The notes beneath the pieces are model-generated. The model was not told the origin of the DNA, did no database searches, and was given only the letters and a program-made list of their open reading frames with translations. This document shows, piece after piece, positions 35,949 through 44,321 of a stretch of 64,000 bases of DNA. How positions within the stretch are numbered: position 1 is the stretch's first letter; each line of letters opens with the position of its first letter. The stretch lies in NCBI RefSeq assembly GCF_003339505.1, contig NZ_QPIW01000002.1, positions 248,001-312,000 of the forward strand. The letters run 5' to 3'. The position numbers were made by a program, and so were the translations under genes. Source of the stretch: Runella aurantiaca. Lineage in GTDB: Bacteria; Bacteroidota; Bacteroidia; Cytophagales; Spirosomataceae.

Positions 35949-37622
35949 ATGAAGAAAATCTTTCTTATCGTTTGTCTATTTGTTCATGTACATTTATCGG
36001 GTCAACAATTGGCCAAACCCTCTGATATTCAGTACAAATGGCAGGAGCAGGGGCGTATTATGTTCGTGCATTTCGGGGTGGCCACCTGGCTCGGCAAAGA
36101 GTACGACGAGACGGGAGAGTTTGACATTTCGAGAATTAATCCTACCAAACTCGACACCGATCAATGGTGTAGCGTGGCCAAGTCGTGGGGAGCAAAAGAA
36201 ATCATTTTTGTGGCCAAACATGCCGGCAGTTTTTGCTGGTGGCCCACCTACACCACCGAGTATTGTGTCAGAAATATTCCTTGGAAAAACGGCAAAGGCG
36301 ACGTCATCAAAGATTTGGCAAATTCTTGCAAAAAGGCAGGTTTGAACCTCGGAATTTATATTTATCCTGGCGATATCAAATGGGGCGCGGGGCTCGGAAG
36401 CGGGGGGATTACCAAAGACCCTTCAAAACAGGAAGCCTACAATAAAATTTTCAGACAACAACTCACCGAGGTTTTGGCAAATTATGGCGAGATGCTCGAA
36501 GTTTGGTTTGACGGTTCTTGTAAGGTACCGGTCAGCGATATTTTACAAAAATACGCCTCAAAAGCGGTCATCTTCCAAGGCTCAGATGCCACCATCCGTT
36601 GGCCCGGTACCGAAAGCGGCATTCTGCATTATCCCGTCTGGAATTCCCTCAAAGGGGAGGTCTTAAAGTCGGGAGTAGCGACCCAATACGATGATGACCC
36701 CGACGGGGATGTTTGGGCTCCGCTAGAAGCCGATGTCACTTTGTACAACCATAATTGGTTTTGGGCGCCAAAAAATGAAGCCAAACGCAGAACGGTGGAC
36801 GAATTGATGAATATTTATTATAAATCGGTTGGGCATGGAGGTACTTTATTGCTTAATTCCAACCCCGACACAACTGGCCTGATACCAGCAGGAGATGTAA
36901 AAAGATACGCTGAATTTGGGACAGAAATCAGCCGAAGATTTAAACAGCCTTTGGCCGAAGTGAAAAACAAAACCTCCAACGAAGTAGCATTGGTGCTTAC
37001 AAAACCCACGAAAATCAACCATGTCATTTTGAAAGAAGACTACCGACAGGGGCACAGAATCAGAAAATACGAACTATGGGGATTGATAAAAAACAAGTGG
37101 GAAAAATTGACCGACGGCAGCTCGGTAGGGGTAACAAAAATAGATTATTTCGACGATGTTGAACTTACGGCCATAAAGTTGAAAGTCACCGAACACAAAG
37201 GTACGCCCCTCATAAGGAGCATGGAAGCCTATGACGTTACTGATTTTGAACTTCCAAAATCGGAGAAAGAAGCCAAAGAGTACACGATTTTGGAGGAATG
37301 GGACACGAAAAATTTCGTTAACGGCAAAGGTCAAATGAGCATTGACTTAGGAAAGTTTATCACCGCACCGGGCCAATACGAAGTAGTTTTTACCAATGCA
37401 GTCAGCGTGACGGGTATGTACGTTGAAAAAGCCGAAATCATTTTTGATAAAGACCCCAATACGCTTCAAGAATTTATTCAAAGGAAGCCCAAACAAAACG
37501 TGTTTTTTATCAATCGTACCGGCCAAATTGATAAAGGCACAAGCTCAATCCTGAACGTGTTGATGAGTTCAGACAATAGGTCGTTTCAGAATAAAGGTTT
37601 TGTGAAAATTAGAAAACGTTGA
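35949..37622 (+). CDS. Atypical GH29-family exported alpha-L-fucosidase
   Basis: The 557-aa protein has a signal peptide (1-19, MKKIFLIVCLFVHVHLSGQ) and a GH29 barrel: RIMFVHFGVATWLGKEYDET near residue 36, IIFVAKHAGSFCWWPT near 80-95, and the nucleophile region EVWFDGS with D188. The usual KHHDGF of family 29 is replaced by KHAGSF, as also seen in its neighbour at 39276, so the two form a distinct subgroup. Residues about 330-555 add beta-sandwich domains. It is exported and should remove alpha-L-fucose or a related 6-deoxy or galacto-configured sugar. It lies 51 bases after the GH95 gene in the same operon. Confidence 0.87.
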   Translation: MKKIFLIVCLFVHVHLSGQQLAKPSDIQYKWQEQGRIMFVHFGVATWLGKEYDETGEFDISRINPTKLDTDQWCSVAKSWGAKEIIFVAKHAGSFCWWPTYTTEYCVRNIPWKNGKGDVIKDLANSCKKAGLNLGIYIYPGDIKWGAGLGSGGITKDPSKQEAYNKIFRQQLTEVLANYGEMLEVWFDGSCKVPVSDILQKYASKAVIFQGSDATIRWPGTESGILHYPVWNSLKGEVLKSGVATQYDDDPDGDVWAPLEADVTLYNHNWFWAPKNEAKRRTVDELMNIYYKSVGHGGTLLLNSNPDTTGLIPAGDVKRYAEFGTEISRRFKQPLAEVKNKTSNEVALVLTKPTKINHVILKEDYRQGHRIRKYELWGLIKNKWEKLTDGSSVGVTKIDYFDDVELTAIKLKVTEHKGTPLIRSMEAYDVTDFELPKSEKEAKEYTILEEWDTKNFVNGKGQMSIDLGKFITAPGQYEVVFTNAVSVTGMYVEKAEIIFDKDPNTLQEFIQRKPKQNVFFINRTGQIDKGTSSILNVLMSSDNRSFQNKGFVKIRKR

Positions 37623-37651
37623 CGAATGCTGTTATTTTAAAGGGCAATAGT

Positions 37652-37672
37652 ATACTAAAAATGGTTTAGTAT
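37652..37672. other. Small hairpin before the PUL B sulfatase
   Basis: ATACTAAA (37652-37659) pairs with TTTAGTAT (37665-37672) around a 5-base loop in the 87-base gap between the GH29 and sulfatase genes. It may be an attenuator or processing site, or mere AT-rich coincidence. Confidence 0.3.
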
Positions 37673-37709
37673 TGGCGGTATTTTGTCCTCTATTTTAAAC
37701 AATAAATTG

Positions 37710-39221
37710 ATGTTAAGACTATTAATAATTCTCGGAATGGCTGCTTGCAGTCACTTCGTCATGGCGCAACAACAGCCGAATATCATCATCTTTCTGGTGG
37801 ATGATATGGGTTGGCAAGATACATCCGTGCCCTTTTGGAAAGACAAAACGCCCATTAATCAGCGCTTCAATACCCCCAACATGGAACGACTTGCCCGTAA
37901 GGGTATGAAGTTTACCAATGCCTACGCCAACCCCGTTTGTACGCCTACTCGCGTAAGTCTCATGACGGGCATGAATGTAGCACGTCACAATGTCACCAAC
38001 TGGACAAACACCCAAAAAGACACCCCCACCGATTACCCCGACAGCCTTCTGAATCCCCCGGGCTGGAACCACAACGGCATGAGTCCCGTGGCGGGTATTG
38101 CCAAGACCGTTCATGCTACGCCTTTACCCCAATTGCTACGGCAAGCAGGTTATTTCACGCTCCATTGTGGCAAGGCCCACTTTGCCTCTTACGGAACCCC
38201 CGCGGCAAATCCATTAGCGATTGGTTTTGAGAAAAACATTGCCGGCACAGCCGCAGGACATCCAAGCAGCTTTTTGGGCGAAAAAAATTTCAGACGTACC
38301 CCTAACGACACCACTTGGGGAGTACGCGATTTAGAAAAGTACCACGGAAAAGACATATTTCTGACCGAAGCACTTACCCAAGAAGCGATTGCCGCCCTGA
38401 AAGAAAATCAGGTGAGTAAGAAACCCTTTTTTCTGTACATGTCGCATTATGCCGTTCATTTGCCATTTGACAAAGACGCTCGTTTTTACCAAAAATACCT
38501 TGACCAGGGCTTGACCGATACCGAGGCAAGGTATTCGGCTTTGGTGGAAGGAATGGACAAGAGTTTGGGCGATCTCATGGATTATTTGGAAACAAATAAC
38601 TTGGATAAAAACACGTATATTTTATTTGTTTCTGACAACGGTGGGTATAGCCTTCAGTTACGTAGTGGGGAAGTACACAGCCAAAATCTACCCTTAAAGC
38701 AGGGGAAAGGCTCTCTGTATGAGGGAGGTGTGCGTGTACCTATGCTGGTGTCGGGGCCGAAGGTTGAGAAAAACAGCATTTCTAGTCAGTACGTATCCAT
38801 TGACGATTTCTTCCCCACCGTATTGGGTATGGCGGGCGTGGTCAAATACACTACACTCCAAACCGTAGATGGCCAAAATATTGTGCCATTTTTTGAAAAC
38901 AAGAACAAACGCGACGACAAAAAAATCCTCCTGTGGCACTATCCCAACAACTGGACCAACGTAAATTTTAAAGGCACGTCGTGGGGGAGTGCCATGCGCC
39001 AAGGTGACTGGAAATTGGTCTATTTACATAAAAACCAAACCTTAGAATTATACAATTTGAAGGATGATGTTGGTGAACAGAATGACTTAGCAAAAGCCCA
39101 GCCCACAAAGCTGAAACAAATGGCCCGATTGTTTACCGATGAACTCAAAAAACGGAATGCGCATCTCCCTACTTTCAAAGCCACGGGGCAAACTATTCCG
39201 TATCCTGACGAAGTAAAGTGA
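37710..39221 (+). CDS. Exported type I sulfatase (PUL B)
   Basis: The 503-aa reading starts at the ATG at 37710 (MLRLLIILGMAACSHFVMAQ); a TTG nine codons upstream is possible but less likely. Sulfatase marks are NIIIFLVDDMGW with the metal-binding aspartates (30-32), the formylglycine signature C77-TPTR and GKAHFASYG near 155, plus FVSDNGGYS for the second metal site. It removes sulfate esters from the fucose-containing glycan so that the neighbouring fucosidases can act. It needs an FGly-generating enzyme encoded elsewhere. The signal ends near VMA-Q; a lipobox reading MAAC is weak. Confidence 0.93.
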   Translation: MLRLLIILGMAACSHFVMAQQQPNIIIFLVDDMGWQDTSVPFWKDKTPINQRFNTPNMERLARKGMKFTNAYANPVCTPTRVSLMTGMNVARHNVTNWTNTQKDTPTDYPDSLLNPPGWNHNGMSPVAGIAKTVHATPLPQLLRQAGYFTLHCGKAHFASYGTPAANPLAIGFEKNIAGTAAGHPSSFLGEKNFRRTPNDTTWGVRDLEKYHGKDIFLTEALTQEAIAALKENQVSKKPFFLYMSHYAVHLPFDKDARFYQKYLDQGLTDTEARYSALVEGMDKSLGDLMDYLETNNLDKNTYILFVSDNGGYSLQLRSGEVHSQNLPLKQGKGSLYEGGVRVPMLVSGPKVEKNSISSQYVSIDDFFPTVLGMAGVVKYTTLQTVDGQNIVPFFENKNKRDDKKILLWHYPNNWTNVNFKGTSWGSAMRQGDWKLVYLHKNQTLELYNLKDDVGEQNDLAKAQPTKLKQMARLFTDELKKRNAHLPTFKATGQTIPYPDEVK

Positions 39222-39275
39222 TGACAATATAATCGGTTCATTACTGCGCCAATGTTTTCAATCAATCACGAGCCA

Positions 39276-40673
39276 ATGAAAAATATCCTCCTTTTTCTTC
39301 TCACTATTTTGGGTTTAACAACGAAAGTTTGGGCTCAAAATAACGACTTTCCAAAACCTACGCTTTCCCAGATGGCTTGGCATGAAGCGGAAATCGGGGC
39401 GCTTATTAGTTATGATTTACACGTTTTTGATGGAAAAAATTACAACCAAGCCTATAATCGCATCACGCCCATTGAGGACATAAATATTTTTAATCCAACC
39501 CAATTGGATACCGACCAATGGGTCAAAGCCGTGAAAGCAATGGGCGGGAAATTTGCCGTCCTGACCGCCACTCACGAAACAGGCTTTGCACTTTATCAAA
39601 GCGACGTCAATCCCTATTGTATGAAAGCCCTGAAATTTCAAGCGGGCAAGGGAGATATCGTGCGTGATTTTGTCAATTCCTGTCGGAAATACGGCATTGC
39701 ACCGGGTATTTACCTCGGTATTCGGTGGAATTCGTATTTGGGCGTCCATGATTTTAGGATTGAAGGCGAAAGCCAATTTGTTAAAAATCGACAAATAGCC
39801 TACAAAAAAATGTGCGAAGGCATGGTCAAAGAACTCTGCACGCGCTACGGCGATTTGTTTATGATTTGGTTTGATGGCGGTGCCGACGACCCCACCAAAT
39901 ATGGGGCTGATGTATTGCCCATTGTTGAAAAATACCAGCCCAAATGTCTGTTTTATCACAATGCGCAGCGGGCCGATTTTCGTTGGGGGGGCTCTGAATC
40001 CGGCACGGTGCCTTACCCATGTTGGGCTACTTTTCCGTTCCCTTTTTCACATTCTGCGCAGAAAGAAATCGTTTTTAAAGGCGATTTCAAACTCTTGAAA
40101 GAGGGCGATAAAGACGGAAAATATTGGATGCCCGCCATGTCAGACGCGCCTTTGCGTGGTTTTAAAGGTCGCCACGAATGGTTTTGGGAACCCAATGATG
40201 ACGCGCATATTTTTCCATTAAAAAACTTGATGGATATGTACGAGCGGTCGGTGGGGCACAATTCGACCTTAATCGTAGGGCTTACGCCCGATGATAGGGG
40301 CTTACTTCCTGATGCTGATGTAAGACGCCTGACCGAATGGGGTGATGAAATCAAAAGCCGTTTTTCGAATCCCCTCAAAACTACAAGCGGCGAAGGCACT
40401 GTTTTTGAGTTGAAATTTGACAAAAAACAGGCGGTCAATTATTTCGTTTTGCAAGAGGACATTACGCAAGGCGAGCGGGTGAGGGCTTTTAAAATGGAGG
40501 TAGAAATGAATAAAAAATGGAAAACCATCGCCGAAGGAACCAACATTGGCTACAAACATATTCGACCCGTTGACCTGATTGAAGGCGCAAAATTTCGCCT
40601 CACAATTACGCAAAGCACGGCACCGCCACGATTAAAAAACGTTGATATTTTCAATGTTATGACCAAGCAGTAA
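39276..40673 (+). CDS. Atypical GH29-family exported alpha-L-fucosidase
   Basis: The 465-aa reading starts at the ATG at 39276 (MKNILLFLLTILGLTTKVWA signal peptide); the frame opens at 39252. The GH29 barrel is recognised by MAWHEAEIGALISYDLHVF, GGKFAVLTATHETGFALYQS and MIWFDGGADD with the likely nucleophile D200. As in the homologue at 35949 the KHHDGF signature is missing (here THETGF). A short C-terminal beta domain ends at FNVMTKQ. It probably removes fucose of another linkage or position. It starts 55 bases after the sulfatase. Confidence 0.85.
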   Translation: MKNILLFLLTILGLTTKVWAQNNDFPKPTLSQMAWHEAEIGALISYDLHVFDGKNYNQAYNRITPIEDINIFNPTQLDTDQWVKAVKAMGGKFAVLTATHETGFALYQSDVNPYCMKALKFQAGKGDIVRDFVNSCRKYGIAPGIYLGIRWNSYLGVHDFRIEGESQFVKNRQIAYKKMCEGMVKELCTRYGDLFMIWFDGGADDPTKYGADVLPIVEKYQPKCLFYHNAQRADFRWGGSESGTVPYPCWATFPFPFSHSAQKEIVFKGDFKLLKEGDKDGKYWMPAMSDAPLRGFKGRHEWFWEPNDDAHIFPLKNLMDMYERSVGHNSTLIVGLTPDDRGLLPDADVRRLTEWGDEIKSRFSNPLKTTSGEGTVFELKFDKKQAVNYFVLQEDITQGERVRAFKMEVEMNKKWKTIAEGTNIGYKHIRPVDLIEGAKFRLTITQSTAPPRLKNVDIFNVMTKQ

Positions 40674-40707
40674 TCGCACTTTATCTGTATGAAATTAACC
40701 TAATTCC

Positions 40708-41934
40708 ATGTACATTCATTCTGTTGAAGTCCTTGATAAACGTTTTAAAATGGGCGAAGGAGCGGGTTCAGATGCAACTCACACCAACCCTCAGTATTCT
40801 TATGCCGTTTGTGTGTTAAAAACGGATACTGCTGTGCAAGGAATAGGGTTGGCTTTTACGCTGGGGGCGGGCAATGACTTAGTGTGTAAAGCCATTCAAT
40901 ATTTATCCGTAAAATTAGTAGGAACGGAAATCGAAGAGTTGATGGCCGATTTTGGTACAACTTACCGTACATTGGCCGACGAGCCTTCGTTGCGGTGGTT
41001 GGGGCCGCACAAAGGCGTGGTTCATTTGGCGTTGGCGGCTATTGTCAATGCTTGTTTTGACCTGTGGGCCAAAGCCCGACAAGTGCCGCTTTGGAAACTG
41101 CTTCTGGATTTGTCGCCCGAAGCACTGGTCAATACGCTGGATTTGAGTTACTTAGAAGATGAGCTCACCCGCGAGCAAGCCATTCAATTACTCACGGAGC
41201 AATACAAAACAAGAGAATGCAGAAATGCTGTACTGACAACCGGCTACAAAGGCTACGATACATCGGTGGGTTGGTTTAATTTTTCTGACGCGCTTATTGT
41301 TGAAAAAACCAAGCAAGCCTTGGACAAAGGCTTTACGGCCTTTAAGCTCAAAGTCGGTTCTGACGACCCCCTGCGTGACCTGCGACGCGCGGCTTTGATT
41401 CGACAAACGGCGGGCGATGCCGCCACGATCATGCTGGATGCCAACCAAAAATGGAACGTACCGCAAGCATTGGATATTTGTCAACGGCTGGGCAGCATCA
41501 ACCCTTATTGGATTGAAGAACCCACGCACCCCGACGATGTATTTGGGCATCGGGCTATTGCTCAAGCCATTGCCCCGTTTAAAGTGGCCACGGGCGAACA
41601 CATCCCTAATAAGGTGATTTTTAAGAACTTCCTGCAAGCCAAGGCCATGGATTTTTGTCAGGTAGATGTTGTACGCGTAGGGGGTGTCTCTGAGTTTCTG
41701 GCCATTAGTTTATTATCAAAAAAGTTTAATGTGCCTGTGCTGCCCCACGTAGGAGATATGGGGCAAATACACCAACATTTGGTGCTTTTTAATCACATCG
41801 GTATGGGGCATGAAAATCTGTTTTTAGAGCATATTCCGCACTTGCGACCTTATTTTATGCATCCTGCCAACATCGTTGGAGGCTATTATCAAGTGCCGCA
41901 GGAAGCAGGCAGCAGCAGCGATTTGAAAATCTAA
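40708..41934 (+). CDS. L-fuconate dehydratase (enolase superfamily)
   Basis: The 408-aa cytoplasmic enzyme belongs to the mandelate racemase branch of the enolase superfamily. The K-x-K motif is K213-L-K215 (AFKLKVG), the metal ligands are D244 (DANQ), E270/E271 (EEPT) and the GEH motif near 297, and the general acid-base His347 is in HVGDMG. The N-terminal signature GAGSDATHTNPQYSYAVCVL is that of fuconate dehydratases such as FucD of Xanthomonas and human ENOSF1. It removes water from L-fuconate to give 2-keto-3-deoxy-L-fuconate. With the permease, mutarotase and SDR next to it, it shows that fucose is used by the oxidative, non-phosphorylated route. Confidence 0.93.
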   Translation: MYIHSVEVLDKRFKMGEGAGSDATHTNPQYSYAVCVLKTDTAVQGIGLAFTLGAGNDLVCKAIQYLSVKLVGTEIEELMADFGTTYRTLADEPSLRWLGPHKGVVHLALAAIVNACFDLWAKARQVPLWKLLLDLSPEALVNTLDLSYLEDELTREQAIQLLTEQYKTRECRNAVLTTGYKGYDTSVGWFNFSDALIVEKTKQALDKGFTAFKLKVGSDDPLRDLRRAALIRQTAGDAATIMLDANQKWNVPQALDICQRLGSINPYWIEEPTHPDDVFGHRAIAQAIAPFKVATGEHIPNKVIFKNFLQAKAMDFCQVDVVRVGGVSEFLAISLLSKKFNVPVLPHVGDMGQIHQHLVLFNHIGMGHENLFLEHIPHLRPYFMHPANIVGGYYQVPQEAGSSSDLKI

Positions 41935-41946
41935 TTCCCCAAAAAC

Positions 41947-42711
41947 ATGACCCTATTGACCCATAAAGTGATTTTTCTCACGGGCGGTGCTTCGGGCATT
42001 GGCGAAGCCTGTGCTGATGCGTACGTAAAAGCGGGCGCCCGGGTTTTGGTGATGGATAAAGATGAAGTTTCTTTGAATCAACTCATCAGCCGTTTAGGTA
42101 ATGAACACGCCGGCTTTGTGGGTGATGTGCAAAAGGAAGCAGACGTAAAATTGGCCATTGAAACGGCCATTGCTCGGTTTGATAAAATAGATGTCATTCA
42201 CAACAATGCAGGCATTGCCCACCCCTCAAAACCACTCGACCAAACCACCGAAAACGAATGGGATAACCTATTTTCCATCAATCTAAAAAGCGTGTATTGG
42301 ACTACCCGTTACGGCATCGAAGCCTTAAAAATGACCAAAGGTTGCATTTTAAACACCTCCAGCATGGTGGGGAGCATCGGGCAGGAAAACCACGCGGCTT
42401 ACGTCGCTACCAAAGGTGGTATGAGTGCCCTAACCAAAGCGATGGCCTTGGATTATGCGCCGTTGGGGATTAGGGTCAACGCCATTTGCCCTGCCGGCGT
42501 ATGGACACCGATGCTGCGTGAATGGGCCACGCAGCAGCCTAATCCGGAGGCTATTGAAAATTATCTGGACAATATTCACGCTTTGGGGTACTGTCCCGAA
42601 GGTGATGTTATTGCGGATGTGGCGGTGTTTTTGGTCTCTGAGGCCGCCCGGTTCATAACGGGTTGTATCATGCCGGTTAGCGGAGGGGCGGAATTGGGCT
42701 ATAAAAAGTAA
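41947..42711 (+). CDS. SDR-family dehydrogenase of L-fucose catabolism
   Basis: The 254-aa classical short-chain dehydrogenase has the NAD-binding TGGASGIGEA (residues 12-21), NNAG, catalytic Ser in LNTSSMVGSIG and Y-x-x-x-K in YVATKGG, and the C-terminal TGCIMPVSGGAELGYKK. D58-x-x like GDVQKE favours NAD. In this context it is either L-fucose dehydrogenase (fucose to fuconolactone) or 2-keto-3-deoxy-L-fuconate dehydrogenase; sequence reading cannot separate them. It starts 12 bases after fuconate dehydratase and 5 bases before the mutarotase, so it is in the same operon. Confidence 0.9.
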   Translation: MTLLTHKVIFLTGGASGIGEACADAYVKAGARVLVMDKDEVSLNQLISRLGNEHAGFVGDVQKEADVKLAIETAIARFDKIDVIHNNAGIAHPSKPLDQTTENEWDNLFSINLKSVYWTTRYGIEALKMTKGCILNTSSMVGSIGQENHAAYVATKGGMSALTKAMALDYAPLGIRVNAICPAGVWTPMLREWATQQPNPEAIENYLDNIHALGYCPEGDVIADVAVFLVSEAARFITGCIMPVSGGAELGYKK

Positions 42712-42716
42712 ATGAT

Positions 42717-43073
42717 ATGAAAACACAAAGAACCTGTTTGGCCCTTGATTTGAAAGATGATGATGAACTCATTGCCCAATACGAACATTTCCATCAACCG
42801 GAGCATATCTGGCCCGAAATCCCCCAAGGAATTAGGGCGGGTGGGGTGGTAGATATGCAAATCTATCGCATCGGGACGCGGCTGTTTATGATTGTCGAAA
42901 CCGAAGAAAGCATTGACCTGAATACGGCTTTTGAAGCCATTGGTAAAATGCCTTTGCAAGCCAAATGGGCGACTTTTATGGAGGGATTTCAACAACGATT
43001 GACCGAAGCCAAACCCCACGAACACTGGGCTGAAATGAAACCTGTTTTTATGTTAAATGATTGTCTGAAGTGA
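42717..43073 (+). CDS. RhaM/DUF718-family sugar mutarotase
   Basis: The 118-aa protein follows the L-rhamnose mutarotase family pattern: CLALDLKDDDELIAQYEHFH, HIWPEIPQGIRAGGVVDMQI, YRIGTRLFMIVE and ETEESIDLNTAF, with the final WAEMKPVF. These small dimers interconvert the alpha and beta anomers of 6-deoxy sugars. Located between the SDR and the FucP permease, it most likely acts on L-fucose after import. Its stop codon overlaps the GTG start of the permease. Confidence 0.92.
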   Translation: MKTQRTCLALDLKDDDELIAQYEHFHQPEHIWPEIPQGIRAGGVVDMQIYRIGTRLFMIVETEESIDLNTAFEAIGKMPLQAKWATFMEGFQQRLTEAKPHEHWAEMKPVFMLNDCLK

Positions 43074-44305
43074 AAAACCGAAACCAATTTCTGATACCGC
43101 TTTTGGTCGTCATGAGCCTGATGTTTATTTGGAATTTGAGTCGAAACATCAACGATGTGCTCATTCCGCATCTCAAAAGAGCGTGTCAATTGACTGATTT
43201 TCAGTCATCTTTGGTGCAGTCTGCCTTTTTTGGCGGATATTTTTTGTTGGCTTTGCCCGTGGGTCAATACATCCGACGGTTTGGGTATCGGGCGGGAATG
43301 ATTACGGGGCTTTTGATGGCAGCGGTGGGGGCATTTTTGTTTTTTCCGGCGGCCGAAACGCGCTTTTACCCCCTGTTTTTGGCCGCTTTGTTTATCATGG
43401 CTGCGGGTTTTACTTTCTTGGAAGTGACGGCTACGCCCTACCTCTCCATTTTGGGTGACCCCGAAAAAGCCTCAAGTCGGCTCAGTTTAGCGGCGGCGGT
43501 AGGCTCTATTGGTGCCACCATTGGCCCATACGTTGGAGCAGTGTTTTTACTTCATGCCACCGATACTTCCGAAGCTACCGTTCAGCAATTCAGCCCCGGT
43601 CAATTGGCAGATTATCTCAACGCCGAAGCCCAATTGGTCAAAATACCCTACCTGAGTTTGGGGGCTTTGTTTGTGGTATTGGGGGCGATGTTATTTTTTA
43701 TCAAAATGCCTGATATTCAGGAAGAAGGCGAAGAGAATATTCGATTAAAAACCATTTTTAAATATACGCATACGGTGCTTGGAGCACTGGGTGTATTTTG
43801 TTATTTGGGGGCCGAGGTGGGTATTGTCAGTTTTTTAATTCGTTATGCCAAGTCATTAGAAATTAATGAATTAGGCGAACAGAAAGCCGCTTTGTTTATC
43901 ACTCTCTTTATGGCTTTGGTATTGGTCGGACGGTTGGCAGGGGCTTATTTTTTACAAAAAGTAAATCCTTCCAAAATGTTGGCAGCCTGTGCTTTGGGGG
44001 CTATGGGGTTGGTGGCGCTCGCCATGTTCAGTACGGGGTATCTTTCGATTTTGTCGCTTTCGGTAGTGGGGCTTTTTACGTCGGTCATGTACCCCATCTT
44101 GTTTACGTTGAGCATCAAAAATTTGGGTGCTTACACCAAAACAGGTTCATCGTTGATTATCATGAGCATTGTAGGTGGGGCCATTGTACCACCGCTCATG
44201 GGGCTCATCTCTGATATACACAGCATTCGCTTTGCCTTTGTGCTGCCCGTTTTGTGTTACGCTTACATTTTGTATTACGCCCAAAAAGGCCATATTATCA
44301 AGTAG
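43070..44305 (+). CDS. fucP: L-fucose:H+ symporter, FucP-type MFS permease
   Basis: The 411-aa protein has 12 hydrophobic helices. The start FLIPLLVVMSLMFIWNLSRN, the YFLLALPVGQYIRRFGYRAG loop and FLEVTATPYLSILGDPE belong to the FucP sugar-proton symporters. It carries L-fucose across the inner membrane, powered by the proton gradient. I prefer the GTG at 43070, which overlaps the mutarotase stop as GTGA; a TTG nine bases upstream is also open. The overlap implies translational coupling. Confidence 0.92.
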   Translation: MKNRNQFLIPLLVVMSLMFIWNLSRNINDVLIPHLKRACQLTDFQSSLVQSAFFGGYFLLALPVGQYIRRFGYRAGMITGLLMAAVGAFLFFPAAETRFYPLFLAALFIMAAGFTFLEVTATPYLSILGDPEKASSRLSLAAAVGSIGATIGPYVGAVFLLHATDTSEATVQQFSPGQLADYLNAEAQLVKIPYLSLGALFVVLGAMLFFIKMPDIQEEGEENIRLKTIFKYTHTVLGALGVFCYLGAEVGIVSFLIRYAKSLEINELGEQKAALFITLFMALVLVGRLAGAYFLQKVNPSKMLAACALGAMGLVALAMFSTGYLSILSLSVVGLFTSVMYPILFTLSIKNLGAYTKTGSSLIIMSIVGGAIVPPLMGLISDIHSIRFAFVLPVLCYAYILYYAQKGHIIK

Positions 44306-44321
44306 TTAAACTCTATTTTCA

